A stretch of DNA of 64,000 nt, from positions 1 through 64,000 of the forward strand of contig NZ_FOCE01000012.1 in assembly GCF_900110025.1 (NCBI RefSeq), written 5' to 3'. The DNA is from Gemmobacter aquatilis. GTDB taxonomy: Bacteria; Pseudomonadota; Alphaproteobacteria; Rhodobacterales; Rhodobacteraceae. Under the pieces are notes generated by a model. It made no database searches, was not told the DNA's origin, and saw nothing but the letters and a program-made list of their open reading frames with translations. Below are positions 52,480 through 61,084 of this stretch, piece after piece (positions within the stretch are counted from its first letter, which is position 1; every line of letters begins with the position of its first letter). A program made the translations under genes and the position numbers.

Positions 52480-54078
52480 ATGCTCGCACGTTTTTTGCAG
52501 TCGGCTGCCGTCATCGCATTGAGCGCCGGGGCGGCGCAGGCGGAGTTCACGCTGAACATTCTGCACGTCAATGATTTCCATTCTCGTATCGAAGCGATCA
52601 ACAAGTTCGACAGCACCTGCACCGCCGAGGATGCGGCGGAAAATGGCTGTTTCGGCGGGGTGGGGCGGCTGAAGACCAAGATCGACGCGCTGCGCGGCGA
52701 GATCACGGCGGCGGGCGGCCATGTGATCGTGCTGGATGCGGGCGACCAGTCGCAGGGCAGCCTGATGTATACGACCTACAAGGGCGTCGCCGAGGCGGAG
52801 TTCATGCAGGCCATCGGCTTTGACGCCATGGCGGTGGGCAACCACGAATTCGACAACGGGCCAGAGGGGCTGGCGACCTTTCTGGACACCGTCAGCTTCC
52901 CGATCCTGTCGGGCAATATCGACGTGAGCCAGAACACCCTGTTGAAAGACCGGGTGAAAAACCATGTCGTGCTTGAGGTGGGCGGCGAGAAGATCGGCAT
53001 CGTCTCGGTGCTGGCCACCGATACGCCCGAAACCTCCAGCCCCGGGCCGACGGTGATCTTTCAGGATGACATCGACAGCCTGAAGGCCGATGTGGCGGTG
53101 CTGGAGGCCGAGGGCGTGACCAAGATCATCGCGCTGACCCATGTCGGCTACAAGCGCGATCTGGAGCTGGCGGCGGCGGTGCCGGGGCTGGATATGGTGG
53201 TGGGCGGGCATAGCCACACCTACCTGTCGGCCACCGACCCGGATCGCGACGGCCCCTATCCAACTTGGGTGGACCGGGCGGATGGCAGCATGGTGCCGGT
53301 GGTGCAAGCCTATGCCTATTCCAAATATCTGGGCCATGCCGAGGTGACCTTCGATGATGCGGGCAAGCTGATCTATGCCGGGGGCAACACGATCCTGCTG
53401 GATGGCAGCGTGACGCCGGATGCGGGGCTGGAGGCGAAGGTCAAGGAACTGGCCGGCCCGATTGACGGGTTGCGCGCCCAGGTGGTGGCGGAAAGTGCCG
53501 CCCCGATTGACGGCAGCCGCGACAGTTGCCGCGCGATGGAGTGCCAGATGGGAAATCTGGTGACTGATGCCATGCTGGACCGCGTGAAAGATCAAGGGGT
53601 TACCATCGCCATCACCAATGGCGGCGGCTTGCGCGCCTCGATCGACGGCGGGCCGGTGACCATGGGCGAGGTGCTGACGGTGCTGCCGTTCCAGAACACG
53701 CTGTCCACCTTCACCGTCACCGGGGCGCAGATCGTGGCGGGGCTGGAAAACGGTGTGAGCCAGATCGAGGAAGGCGCTGGCCGCTTCCCGCAAGTGTCTG
53801 GTCTGAAATACACTTTTGACGCCAAGGCCGCGCCAGGCAGCCGGATTTCCGAGGTGCTGGTGGCCGAAGGCGACAGCTTCGTGCCGATCGACCCGGCGAA
53901 GGACTATCTGGCGGTGTCCAACAACTATGTCCGTCGCGGGGGGGATGGCTACAAGATGTTCATCGACGCCAAGGAGGCCTATGATTTCGGCCCCGATCTG
54001 GCGGATGTGACCGCCGCCTACCTCGCCGCCCACGCGCCCTACACGCCCTATACCGACGGGCGGATCACCGCGAAGTGA
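52480..54078 (+). CDS. Secreted bifunctional metallophosphatase / 5'-nucleotidase (UshA family)
   Basis: The 532-residue periplasmic enzyme has a signal peptide (SAAVIALSAGAAQA, cleavage near residue 21). The metallophosphatase part shows LHVNDFHSRIE, VLDAGDQSQGS, AVGNHEFDNGPEGL and VVGGHSHTY, which supply the dinuclear metal ligands. The C-terminal 5'-nucleotidase domain follows (ITNGGGLRASIDGG, LPFQNTLSTFTVTG). It would strip phosphate from extracellular nucleotides and provide nucleosides, which suits the BMP-type importer elsewhere in the window. AAGGGAG precedes the ATG. Confidence 0.93.
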   Translation: MLARFLQSAAVIALSAGAAQAEFTLNILHVNDFHSRIEAINKFDSTCTAEDAAENGCFGGVGRLKTKIDALRGEITAAGGHVIVLDAGDQSQGSLMYTTYKGVAEAEFMQAIGFDAMAVGNHEFDNGPEGLATFLDTVSFPILSGNIDVSQNTLLKDRVKNHVVLEVGGEKIGIVSVLATDTPETSSPGPTVIFQDDIDSLKADVAVLEAEGVTKIIALTHVGYKRDLELAAAVPGLDMVVGGHSHTYLSATDPDRDGPYPTWVDRADGSMVPVVQAYAYSKYLGHAEVTFDDAGKLIYAGGNTILLDGSVTPDAGLEAKVKELAGPIDGLRAQVVAESAAPIDGSRDSCRAMECQMGNLVTDAMLDRVKDQGVTIAITNGGGLRASIDGGPVTMGEVLTVLPFQNTLSTFTVTGAQIVAGLENGVSQIEEGAGRFPQVSGLKYTFDAKAAPGSRISEVLVAEGDSFVPIDPAKDYLAVSNNYVRRGGDGYKMFIDAKEAYDFGPDLADVTAAYLAAHAPYTPYTDGRITAK

Positions 54079-54160
54079 GCAATCGCGGCGCGGGGGCAGC
54101 CTCGCGCCGCAACCCGTTGAGAACGCAGGTTTAACCTGCTGCTTTCCGCGAAAATGACCC

Positions 54161-54186
54161 GGCACCCTCTGTACACCCCCGGTGCC
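54161..54186. terminator. Weak hairpin after the 5'-nucleotidase gene
   Basis: GGCACC (54161-54166) pairs with GGTGCC (54181-54186) around a 14-nt loop, 82 nt after the stop. It may end transcription; no T-run follows. Confidence 0.3.
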
Positions 54187-54256
54187 GCAACCGGGCCGCA
54201 GCGGTGCTGCGCTTTTCGCGCCGCCCGCCCGTTAACCAAAGGGCGCGACTCAGCCC

Positions 54257-54314
54257 TTCATCCTGGCAAAAATACTCCGGGGGAGTCGCCGCAGGCGACG
54301 GGGGCAGCGCCCCC
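54257..54314 (-). repeat. Interspersed motif (copy 5) with two GC hairpins
   Basis: TTCATCCTGGCAAAAATACTCC (54257-54278) is followed by GTCGCC/GGCGAC (54285-54299) and GGGGGC/GCCCCC (54300-54314). The pair of hairpins directly after the motif lies before the stop of the leftward glutamine synthetase-like gene at 54331. This could be a composite terminator for both directions. Confidence 0.6.
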
Positions 54315-54330
54315 GCCGACCTGTCCGCCG

Positions 54331-55725
54331 TCACACGGTGTGCAGATAGAGGTCGAAATCCACCTCGGATACGGTGCGCGCCACGCGGGCATATTCTGCC
54401 GCCTTGATCGCGGTGAAGGTGCGGTGCATGTCTTCGCCCAGCGCGTCTTTCAGGAACTCCGACGCTTTCGCGGCGTCGATGGCGGACCGCCAATCGACCG
54501 GGATCGGCGGGGCGTCCTGCGCCTCGGCATAGCCGTTGCCGGTGGTTTCGGGGCCGGGGTCCATCCGTTCGGCGAGGCCCTTGCGGATGCCAGCCAGCAC
54601 GGTGGCGGCGACCAGATAGGGGTTCGCGTCCACCCCGGCGGGGCGGTGTTCGATCCGCCGCGCGCGGATGTCGCCCGCCGGGATGCGCAGCGCGACGGAA
54701 CGGTTGTTCACCCCCCAGGTCGGGCTGACCGGCGCGTAGCTCTGGCTGGCAAAGCGGCGCCAGCTGTTGGCATGGGGGGCAAAGACCAGCATGGATTCGC
54801 CCATGGTGGCGCGCAGCCCGCCCAGTGCGTGCAGGATCGTGTCGGACCACAGGCCTTCGGTGTCTTCGATGAACACGTTGCGGCCCGCATCGTCTTGCAG
54901 CGAGACGTGGAAGTGCATCCCCGAACCGGCGTAATTCTCGTTCGGCTTGGCCATGAAACAGGCGGTCACGCCATGGGCGCGGGCCTGCGCCCGCACGATG
55001 CGTTTCAGGCGCATCAGATCGTCGGCGGCCTGCATGACGTTTTCGCGGTAATGCAGCGTCAGCTCATACTGGCCGGGGGCGTATTCGGAGATCATCGTTT
55101 CGGCGGTGATGCCCGCCTTGGCGGCCCCGGCATAGATGTCGGAGAACAGCGGCAGCATCCCGTGCAGGTGATCGACGGAATAGACCTCGGTCTTGGACGA
55201 GGGGCGCCCGTCCAGCACGTCGCGCGCCGGGATCATCTTGCCGTTCGCGTCACGCTCATTGGCCAGCAGGAAGAATTCCAACTCGAACGCGCCCGCCGGG
55301 TGCAACCCCTCGGCGGCCATGGCATCGACCTGCCGTTGCAGCGCATGGCGCGGGTCGGAACCCATCTTTTCGCCGTCGAGTGTATACATCGACATGAACA
55401 CCTCGCCGCGCGGCGGCTGGGTGTTGTGCAGCGGCTTCAGCGTGCCGGGGATCGGCCAGGCGCGCAGGTCGCCATCGCCCTGATCCCAGATCAGCCCGGT
55501 TTCATGCACATCCTCGCCGCAGATATCCAGCCCGAGGATGGAAATCGGCAGATGCCGCCCGCCCTTGTAGAAGCTGAGCAGCTCGTGACGGCGGATGATC
55601 TTGCCGCGCCCGATGCCATTGGCATCATGCAGGATGATGTCGAAAGCCTCGATTTCGGGATGGGCGGCGAGGAAGTCTTCGGCCTCGGCCACGGTGGAGC
55701 CGGAGGGGCTGTGTGTCTGGGTCAT
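54331..55725 (-). CDS. Glutamine synthetase-like gamma-glutamyl ligase
   Basis: The 464-residue protein has the GS fold with ATP-binding and catalytic patterns: AFELEFFLL (metal-binding Glu), NENYAGSGMHFHVSL, PTWGVNNRSVALRIP and RRIEHRPAGVDANPYLVAA. It belongs to the GlnA-like type III group that couples glutamate to amines (for example gamma-glutamylputrescine or gamma-glutamylmethylamide synthetases) rather than only to ammonia; the amine is unknown. The ATG at 55725 lies one base after the aminotransferase stop. Its neighbours, an aminotransferase and amino-acid importer, suggest use of an amine or amino acid as nitrogen source. Confidence 0.88.
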   Translation of the reverse strand: MTQTHSPSGSTVAEAEDFLAAHPEIEAFDIILHDANGIGRGKIIRRHELLSFYKGGRHLPISILGLDICGEDVHETGLIWDQGDGDLRAWPIPGTLKPLHNTQPPRGEVFMSMYTLDGEKMGSDPRHALQRQVDAMAAEGLHPAGAFELEFFLLANERDANGKMIPARDVLDGRPSSKTEVYSVDHLHGMLPLFSDIYAGAAKAGITAETMISEYAPGQYELTLHYRENVMQAADDLMRLKRIVRAQARAHGVTACFMAKPNENYAGSGMHFHVSLQDDAGRNVFIEDTEGLWSDTILHALGGLRATMGESMLVFAPHANSWRRFASQSYAPVSPTWGVNNRSVALRIPAGDIRARRIEHRPAGVDANPYLVAATVLAGIRKGLAERMDPGPETTGNGYAEAQDAPPIPVDWRSAIDAAKASEFLKDALGEDMHRTFTAIKAAEYARVARTVSEVDFDLYLHTV

Positions 55726-55726
55726 G

Positions 55727-57097
55727 TTATTGGAACAGTTCTGTAAGAATGTCGTCAAAGGCGGCGATCAGGCGGTCGATCTGGCGTTTCTTGGTGGCGG
55801 GGCTGACCAGCATCATGTTGTGGAACGGCGCGATCAGGCAGCCGCGGTTCAGCAGGGCGGTGTGAAGCGCGGCCTCGATTTCGGGCTGGTGGGCGGTGGC
55901 GGCCTCCGTGCCGTTCTTCAGCGGGCCGGGGGCGCAGATGAATTCCACCCGCGCGCCGACGCGCACCACATGCCAGGGGGCGCGGTGTTTCTCGATCACC
56001 TTGCGCAGGCCGGTGGACAGGCGCTCGGCGCCCTTTTCCATATGGGCATAGGCCTTGGCGGTCATCACCTCGGCCAGATTGGCCTTGAGGCAGGCAAATT
56101 GCAGCGGGTTGGCCGAGAGGGTGGTGCCCATGCCGGAATGGCCGGCAGGGCGGGCCTCATTATAGGCGGCAAAGCGGGCGGCCACTTCGGCGCGCATCCC
56201 CCAGACGGCGGTGGGCAGGCCGCCCGCCACGCATTTGCCCACCACGAACATGTCGGGGCTGAGCGAGTGGACGGAGGTATAGCCGCCGAGGCCGGAGGAG
56301 ATGGTATGCGTCTCGTCGATGATCAGCAGGGCGCCGTGGCGGCGGGTGAGGGTGCGCAACCCGTCATGGAAGCCCGCTTCGGGCAGGACCATGCAGGAAT
56401 TGGTCATCACCGGCTCGGTCAGCACGGCGGCGATTTCGCCGGTCAGCAAGGCGGCCTCGACGGCGGCCAGATCGTTGAATTCGACGCAGGTGGCGGTGTG
56501 TGACAGGTCGGTGATCTGGCCGACAAGGCCCTGGCGGTTGGCGGTCTTGCCGCCCTGCAGTTCCACCATCGTGTCATCCAGCGTGCCATGGTAGCAGCCG
56601 TTGAACACCAGAACCTTGGGCCGCCCGGTGACGGCGCGGGCGACGCGCAGGGCAAAGCGGTTGGCATCGGTGGCGGTGGTGGCGATCTGCCATTTGAAGG
56701 CGCCGAAGCGTTCGGTCAGCAGGGCCGCGGCGGCCAGCGCGTCTTCGGTGGGCAGCATATAGGTCAGCCCGCGCCCGGCCTGTTTGCGGATCGCCTTTGC
56801 CACGGGGGCGGGCGAATGGCCGAACATCGAGCCGGTATCGCCGAGGCAGAAATCGTCGATCCCGAAGCCGTCCAGATCCTCGATCCGGGCGCCTTTGGCC
56901 TTGGTCACCAGCATGGGGAAGGGCATCGGCCAATCCTTCATCCAGTGCATCGGCACACCGTCAAGGAAATGGGCGCTGCCTTTCTGCAAGGCGGCCTGCG
57001 TCTGCGGGCGGGCGGTGGCAAAGCGTTTCGCCTCGCGCTGGGCGAGGGTGGCTAGGCGGTCGCGGCGGATGCCGGCAAGCAGCGAGCGGTCGGTCAT
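55727..57097 (-). CDS. Class III aminotransferase (aspartate aminotransferase family / GSA aminomutase-like)
   Basis: The 456-residue PLP enzyme has ATTATDANRFALRVARA, LVFNGCYHGTLDDT, ALLIIDETHTISSGLGG (Asp binding the cofactor) and VVGKCVAGGLPTAVWG (Lys binding PLP). The overall layout resembles glutamate-1-semialdehyde aminomutase, but it is longer and not in a haem context. It lies one base before the GS-like gene. Together the two may convert an omega-amino compound. The ATG at 57097 is preferred to a longer start at 57151. Confidence 0.9.
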   Translation of the reverse strand: MTDRSLLAGIRRDRLATLAQREAKRFATARPQTQAALQKGSAHFLDGVPMHWMKDWPMPFPMLVTKAKGARIEDLDGFGIDDFCLGDTGSMFGHSPAPVAKAIRKQAGRGLTYMLPTEDALAAAALLTERFGAFKWQIATTATDANRFALRVARAVTGRPKVLVFNGCYHGTLDDTMVELQGGKTANRQGLVGQITDLSHTATCVEFNDLAAVEAALLTGEIAAVLTEPVMTNSCMVLPEAGFHDGLRTLTRRHGALLIIDETHTISSGLGGYTSVHSLSPDMFVVGKCVAGGLPTAVWGMRAEVAARFAAYNEARPAGHSGMGTTLSANPLQFACLKANLAEVMTAKAYAHMEKGAERLSTGLRKVIEKHRAPWHVVRVGARVEFICAPGPLKNGTEAATAHQPEIEAALHTALLNRGCLIAPFHNMMLVSPATKKRQIDRLIAAFDDILTELFQ

Positions 57098-57204
57098 GGG
57101 GCACCTCTGGGGGGTCTGCCCGCTTATCGCCGGTAATTTGATCAAATTCAAGCGGCAAGATGGCCGCGCGTGATCCGGGATGAGCCTGGGAAAGCGGCAC
57201 TGCT

Positions 57205-57225
57205 TTCACCCTGGCAAAAATACTC
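57205..57225 (-). repeat. Interspersed motif (copy 6)
   Basis: TTCACCCTGGCAAAAATACTC lies in the 156-nt spacer between the last ABC permease gene and the aminotransferase gene, both leftward. It is identical in core to copy 4 (48105-48125), including the CCCTGG variant. Confidence 0.7.
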
Positions 57226-57253
57226 AATCCTCACGCGCCACTTGCGCGCCGGG

Positions 57254-58027
57254 TCAGGCAGCGCGCGACGGGATTCGACGTTCCAGCGCGCGGAACAGCA
57301 GCACGATCAGGCCTGTGATCGCCATATAGACCACGGCCAGCAGCAGCAGCGGTTCATAGGTGATGAAGGTGTCCTGCCGCACCCGGCTGGCGACGGCATA
57401 GATGTCTACCACGGTGATGGTGGCCACCAGCGGCGTGGCTTTCAGTTGCAGCACGGTTTCGCCGCCCAGCGTGGGCAGGGCGCGCTGCACGGCTTGCGGC
57501 AGCCAGATGCGGCGCAGGAGGGTCAGGCGGGGCATCCCCATGGCGCGGGCGGCCTCCAACTGGCCATGGGCGACGCCGCGAAAGGCGCCGCGCATCACCT
57601 CGCCCTCGTATCCGGCGAAGCTGAGCGTCAGGGCGAGCAGGGCATAGGGCCAGGCTTGCCGCAGGATCGGCCAAAGCTCGCTGTGGCGGATCCACGGGAT
57701 TTGCGGGAACAGCGAGCCCAAGCCGTAATAGAGCAGCCAGAGTTGCAGCAGCAGCGGTGTGCCGCGGATCACGGTGCAGAAGGCGCGGGCGGGCCAGGCC
57801 AGCCACCATGGCCCCGCCGCCTGCGCCAAGCCCAGCGGGATGGCCAGCGCCATGCCAAGCGTGACGGAGGCCAGCAGAATCCAGATCGTGCGCCAGAGGC
57901 CAAGGGGGGCGAGGCCGAGGTAATCGGGCAGCCAGTCCCAGCGCAGGGTCAGGGCGCACCACGCCACCAGCGCCAGCGCGACGGCGGCCATGACGAGGCG
58001 GTGGGGCTGCCAGAACGCGCGGTTCAT
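57254..58027 (-). CDS. Polar amino-acid ABC importer permease 2
   Basis: The 257-residue membrane protein of the HisM/GlnP type has about five hydrophobic segments. The coupling motif EAARAMGMPRLTLLRRIWLPQAVQRALP and the upstream RGTPLLLQLWLLYYGL are diagnostic. The ATG overlaps the stop of permease 1 by 4 nt. It is the last of four importer genes transcribed leftward. Confidence 0.93.
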   Translation of the reverse strand: MNRAFWQPHRLVMAAVALALVAWCALTLRWDWLPDYLGLAPLGLWRTIWILLASVTLGMALAIPLGLAQAAGPWWLAWPARAFCTVIRGTPLLLQLWLLYYGLGSLFPQIPWIRHSELWPILRQAWPYALLALTLSFAGYEGEVMRGAFRGVAHGQLEAARAMGMPRLTLLRRIWLPQAVQRALPTLGGETVLQLKATPLVATITVVDIYAVASRVRQDTFITYEPLLLLAVVYMAITGLIVLLFRALERRIPSRAA

Positions 58028-58767
58028 CCCCGCACCCCGCGTTGGCCGCGCCGGGCCCAGCGTTCCAGTCGCGCGAAGATCCAGCCGGAACCGATGGAAA
58101 GCACAAGGTAAAGGGCGCCTGCCGCCATGAAGAAGGTGAAATAGGCCTTGGTCGTGCCCGCTGCCTGCCGGGTTTCCTGTGTCAGCTCGCCAAAGCCCAC
58201 CACGGCGAGCAGCGCGGTGTCCTTGGTGGCGATCAGCCAGAGGTTGGCGAGGCCGGGCAGCGCCGCGGACAGCATCAGCGGCAGGGTGATGCGGCGGGCC
58301 AGCAAAGCGGGGGGCATCCCCATGGCGCGCGCCGCCTCGATCTGGCCCGCGGGGACAGAGAGGATGGCGCCGCGCAACACCTCGGTCGCATAGGCGCCCT
58401 GCACCACGCCCAGAACGGCGATCCCGGCGGCGAGGCCGGAAATCTGGATACGGTCAAACCCGAAGCCGATCAGCAGGCGGTTCACGCTGTCGGTGACGGC
58501 GTAGTAGAGGATCAGGATCAGCACCAGTTCCGGCACCGCCCGGACCACGGTGGTATAGATCGCCAGCAGGTCGCGGGTGACCGGGCCGCCATAGAGTTTG
58601 CCAAAGGCCCCGGCCACGCCGATCAGCGACCCCAGCCCGAAGGCGCCAAAGGCGATGATGATCGAATTCATCAAGCCGCGCAGCAGATTCGCCCCCCAAC
58701 CGGGAGGCGAATATTGCAAAAGGTCAAGCGAGGAGGCCGCCAGCGCGGCCCCGGCCAATGCCGACAC
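58024..58767 (-). CDS. Polar amino-acid ABC importer permease 1
   Basis: The 247-residue protein has RAVPELVLILILYYAV and IEAARAMGMPPALLARRITLPLMLSAALPG, the HisQ/M pattern, and about five hydrophobic segments. It begins at a GTG 3 nt after the binding-protein gene. Together with permease 2 it forms the channel. Confidence 0.92.
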   Translation of the reverse strand: MSALAGAALAASSLDLLQYSPPGWGANLLRGLMNSIIIAFGAFGLGSLIGVAGAFGKLYGGPVTRDLLAIYTTVVRAVPELVLILILYYAVTDSVNRLLIGFGFDRIQISGLAAGIAVLGVVQGAYATEVLRGAILSVPAGQIEAARAMGMPPALLARRITLPLMLSAALPGLANLWLIATKDTALLAVVGFGELTQETRQAAGTTKAYFTFFMAAGALYLVLSIGSGWIFARLERWARRGQRGVRG

Positions 58768-58770
58768 GCC

Positions 58771-59541
58771 TTAGCCGCCGTAGATGGAGGAGGCGAAATA
58801 GGGTTTGGACACGGCCTCGTAAGTGCCGTCGGCGATGACCTTGGCGATGCCCGCGTTGAATTTCGCCTTCAGCGCGTCTTCGCCCTTGCGCAGCCCGACG
58901 CCGACGCCAAGGCCCAGCACATCGGTGTCATTCGCCACGGCGCCCTTGCTGTCGCAGCAGGCGGCGCCTTCGGGCGTGGCGAGGAAGGCATCGAGCGCGA
59001 TGCTGTCGGCCTGCGTCGCGTCGATGCGCCCGGCGATCAGGTCCTGATTGGCCTCATCCTGCGTCTGGTAGATCTTGATTTCGGCGGCGGTGGCGGCGAA
59101 GTGTTTCTGCGCATAGGCCTCGTGCACGGTGGAGACCTGAACGCCGATGATCTTGCCCGCCAGACCTTCGGGCGTGGCGGGGAACGCATCGCCCTTGGCC
59201 CCCACGACCACCGTCGGCGTGTCATAGTATTTGTCCGAGAAATCAATGGTCTGCATCCGTTCCTCGGTGATCGACATCGAGGCCATGATCGCGTCGATCT
59301 GGCCTGCGGTCAGCGCGGGGATGATGCCGTCCCATGCCACGGGCACGATTTCACATTCCAGCTCGGCGGCCTTGCAGACGGCGCCGATCATGTCGATTTC
59401 CCAGCCGGTCCAGTTGCCCGAGGCATCGGGGGACGAGAAGGGCGGATAGGGTTCGGAGGCGATGCCGACCTTGACGGTTTCGGCCAGCGCGGCGCCGGAC
59501 ATCATCAGGACGGCGGCGAGGGAAAGGGCGATTTTCTTCAT
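58771..59541 (-). CDS. Polar amino-acid-binding protein (SBP_bac_3)
   Basis: The 256-residue protein has a signal peptide (IALSLAAVLMMSGAALAE, cleavage near residue 20). VGIASEPYPPFSSPDASGNWTGWEIDMIGAVCKAAE is the typical first half, and GIIPALTAGQIDAIMASMSITEERMQTIDFSDKYYDTPTVVV (read in parts) is the family signature. Two Cys pairs (ACCD) are present late in the protein. It binds an unknown amino acid or opine. AGAGGT precedes the ATG. Confidence 0.93.
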   Translation of the reverse strand: MKKIALSLAAVLMMSGAALAETVKVGIASEPYPPFSSPDASGNWTGWEIDMIGAVCKAAELECEIVPVAWDGIIPALTAGQIDAIMASMSITEERMQTIDFSDKYYDTPTVVVGAKGDAFPATPEGLAGKIIGVQVSTVHEAYAQKHFAATAAEIKIYQTQDEANQDLIAGRIDATQADSIALDAFLATPEGAACCDSKGAVANDTDVLGLGVGVGLRKGEDALKAKFNAGIAKVIADGTYEAVSKPYFASSIYGG

Positions 59542-59574
59542 CAGATACCTCTTGCTGGTGGTCGTTGCGCGGGT

Positions 59575-60366
59575 TCAGCCCACGCTTTTCAGGAATTGTT
59601 TCAGCCGGTCGGACCGGGGGGCGCCAAAGACCGCCTCGGGCGGGCCTTCTTCCTCCACCCGGCCGTTGTGCAGGTAGACGACGTGGCTGGCCACTTCGCG
59701 CGCGAATTTCATCTCGTGCGTCACCAGAATCATCGTGCGCCCTTCGGCGGCCAGATCGCGGATCACCGCCAGCACCTCGCCCACCAGTTCGGGGTCGAGC
59801 GCGGAGGTGGGTTCGTCGAACAGCATGGCGCGCGGTTCCATGCACAGGGCGCGGGCGATGGCGGCGCGCTGTTGCTGACCGCCCGACAGGAAGGCGGGGT
59901 AGGTGCCCGCCTTTTCGGCCAGCCCGACGCGGGCCAGCAGGCGTTCGGCCCGCGCCACCGCCTGCGCCTTGGGCACGCGCAGCACATGGACCGGCACTTC
60001 GATCAGGTTTTCGAGGATGGTCTTGTGCGACCACAGATTGAACTGCTGGAACACCATGCCAAGGCTCTGGCGCAGGCGTTCGATCTGGCGGCGGTCGGCG
60101 GGGCTGCCATCGGCGCGCATGGCGACGGGTTCGCCGCCGATGGTGATGCGGCCGGAACTGGGGGTTTCAAGGAAGTTGATGCAGCGCAGCATGGTGGATT
60201 TGCCGGAGCCCGAGCCGCCGATCACCGCCACCACATCGCCTTCGCGCGCCGTCAGCGTGATGCCCTTGAGCACGTTGAGCGTGCCGAACGACTTTTGCAG
60301 CCCTTCGATGCGAATCGCTTCGGGTCTGGGGGGGGCAGGTTGGGGGTCGGTGGCGGCTGTCGTCAT
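59575..60366 (-). CDS. Polar amino-acid ABC importer ATP-binding protein
   Basis: The 263-residue ATPase has Walker A GGSGSGKSTMLR, signature LSGGQQQRAAIARAL and Walker B MLFDEPTSALDPEL, as in HisP/GlnQ. The ATG at 60366 is preceded by GGAG; 25 extra residues of a longer frame reach into the palindrome region and are rejected. It leads the leftward operon and is divergent from the TetR gene. Confidence 0.94.
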   Translation of the reverse strand: MTTAATDPQPAPPRPEAIRIEGLQKSFGTLNVLKGITLTAREGDVVAVIGGSGSGKSTMLRCINFLETPSSGRITIGGEPVAMRADGSPADRRQIERLRQSLGMVFQQFNLWSHKTILENLIEVPVHVLRVPKAQAVARAERLLARVGLAEKAGTYPAFLSGGQQQRAAIARALCMEPRAMLFDEPTSALDPELVGEVLAVIRDLAAEGRTMILVTHEMKFAREVASHVVYLHNGRVEEEGPPEAVFGAPRSDRLKQFLKSVG

Positions 60367-60410
60367 CGCAACTCCGTCATTCGCTGATTGCAGTAAGACG
60401 GCGGCGGTGT

Positions 60411-60430
60411 AATTATGCAAGTGTATAATT
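60411..60430. promoter_or_regulatory. Operator candidate between importer operon and tetR
   Basis: AATTAT (60411-60416) and ATAATT (60425-60430) with an 8-nt spacer form a 20-bp inverted repeat in the 73-bp divergent spacer, the only AT-rich patch there. It is 9 nt before the tetR start and 45 nt before the importer start. A TetR dimer bound here would control both directions. Confidence 0.55.
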
Positions 60431-60439
60431 GAGGCGGCC

Positions 60440-61084
60440 ATGGCGGAAGAACGGCGGAAATTCAGGCGCGAAGGCGAAGAGCGGCGGCGCGATGCGCTGA
60501 TTTCCGCCGCGCTGGAGCTGATTGCCGAGGGCGGGCCGGGGGTGGCGACGGTGCGGGCGATTGCAGACCGCGCCGGGGTGACGCCGGGGCTGATCCGCCA
60601 TTATTTCAGCAGCAAGGAAGAGCTGACGCGCGAGGCCTATCGCGCGCTGATGGAACGGATGAGCAGCGACAATGCGGCGGTGCTGGACCGGGCCGCCGAT
60701 CCGCGGGCGCGGCTGGCGGCCTTTGTCGCGGCGGCGCTGCGCCCGCCGGTGATGGATGCGGCGCGGATGGGGCTGTGGGCCGGATTCATCCACCAGGTGC
60801 GGCGCGATGCGGCGATGGCGGCGGTTCATGCCGAGACCTATCTGGCCTACCGCGACCGGCTGCAGGCGCTGATCGCGGCGCTGCCGGGCACCGGCGATGC
60901 GGCGCGGCAGCGGGCGCTGGCGATTGCCTGCAACGGGGTGATCGACGGGCTGTGGCTGGAAGGCAGCGCGCTGCCCGAGGCCTTTGCGGCGGGTGAGCTG
61001 GAGCGGATCGGGCTGGACGCCGTGGGCGCCATTCTGGGGCTGGATTTGCCGGCCCCTTCTGAACAGACGGAAGACAGACCATGA
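60440..61084 (+). CDS. TetR-family transcriptional regulator (BetI-like)
   Basis: The 214-residue regulator has an N-terminal HTH: ISAALELIAEGGPGVATVRAIADRAGVTPGLIRHYFSSKEEL. The C-terminal part, with RLAAFVAAALRPPVMDAARMGLWAGFIHQV, resembles BetI-type ligand-binding domains. Its stop overlaps the ATG of the aminotransferase by 4 nt. It lies divergent from the amino-acid importer and probably represses it and the aminotransferase in the absence of substrate. The ligand is unknown. Confidence 0.9.
   Translation: MAEERRKFRREGEERRRDALISAALELIAEGGPGVATVRAIADRAGVTPGLIRHYFSSKEELTREAYRALMERMSSDNAAVLDRAADPRARLAAFVAAALRPPVMDAARMGLWAGFIHQVRRDAAMAAVHAETYLAYRDRLQALIAALPGTGDAARQRALAIACNGVIDGLWLEGSALPEAFAAGELERIGLDAVGAILGLDLPAPSEQTEDRP

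Noticed and set aside
58042-60387. 781-codon rightward ORF across the importer operon
   Set aside because: It is antisense to four well-recognised ABC genes and has shadow-like composition.
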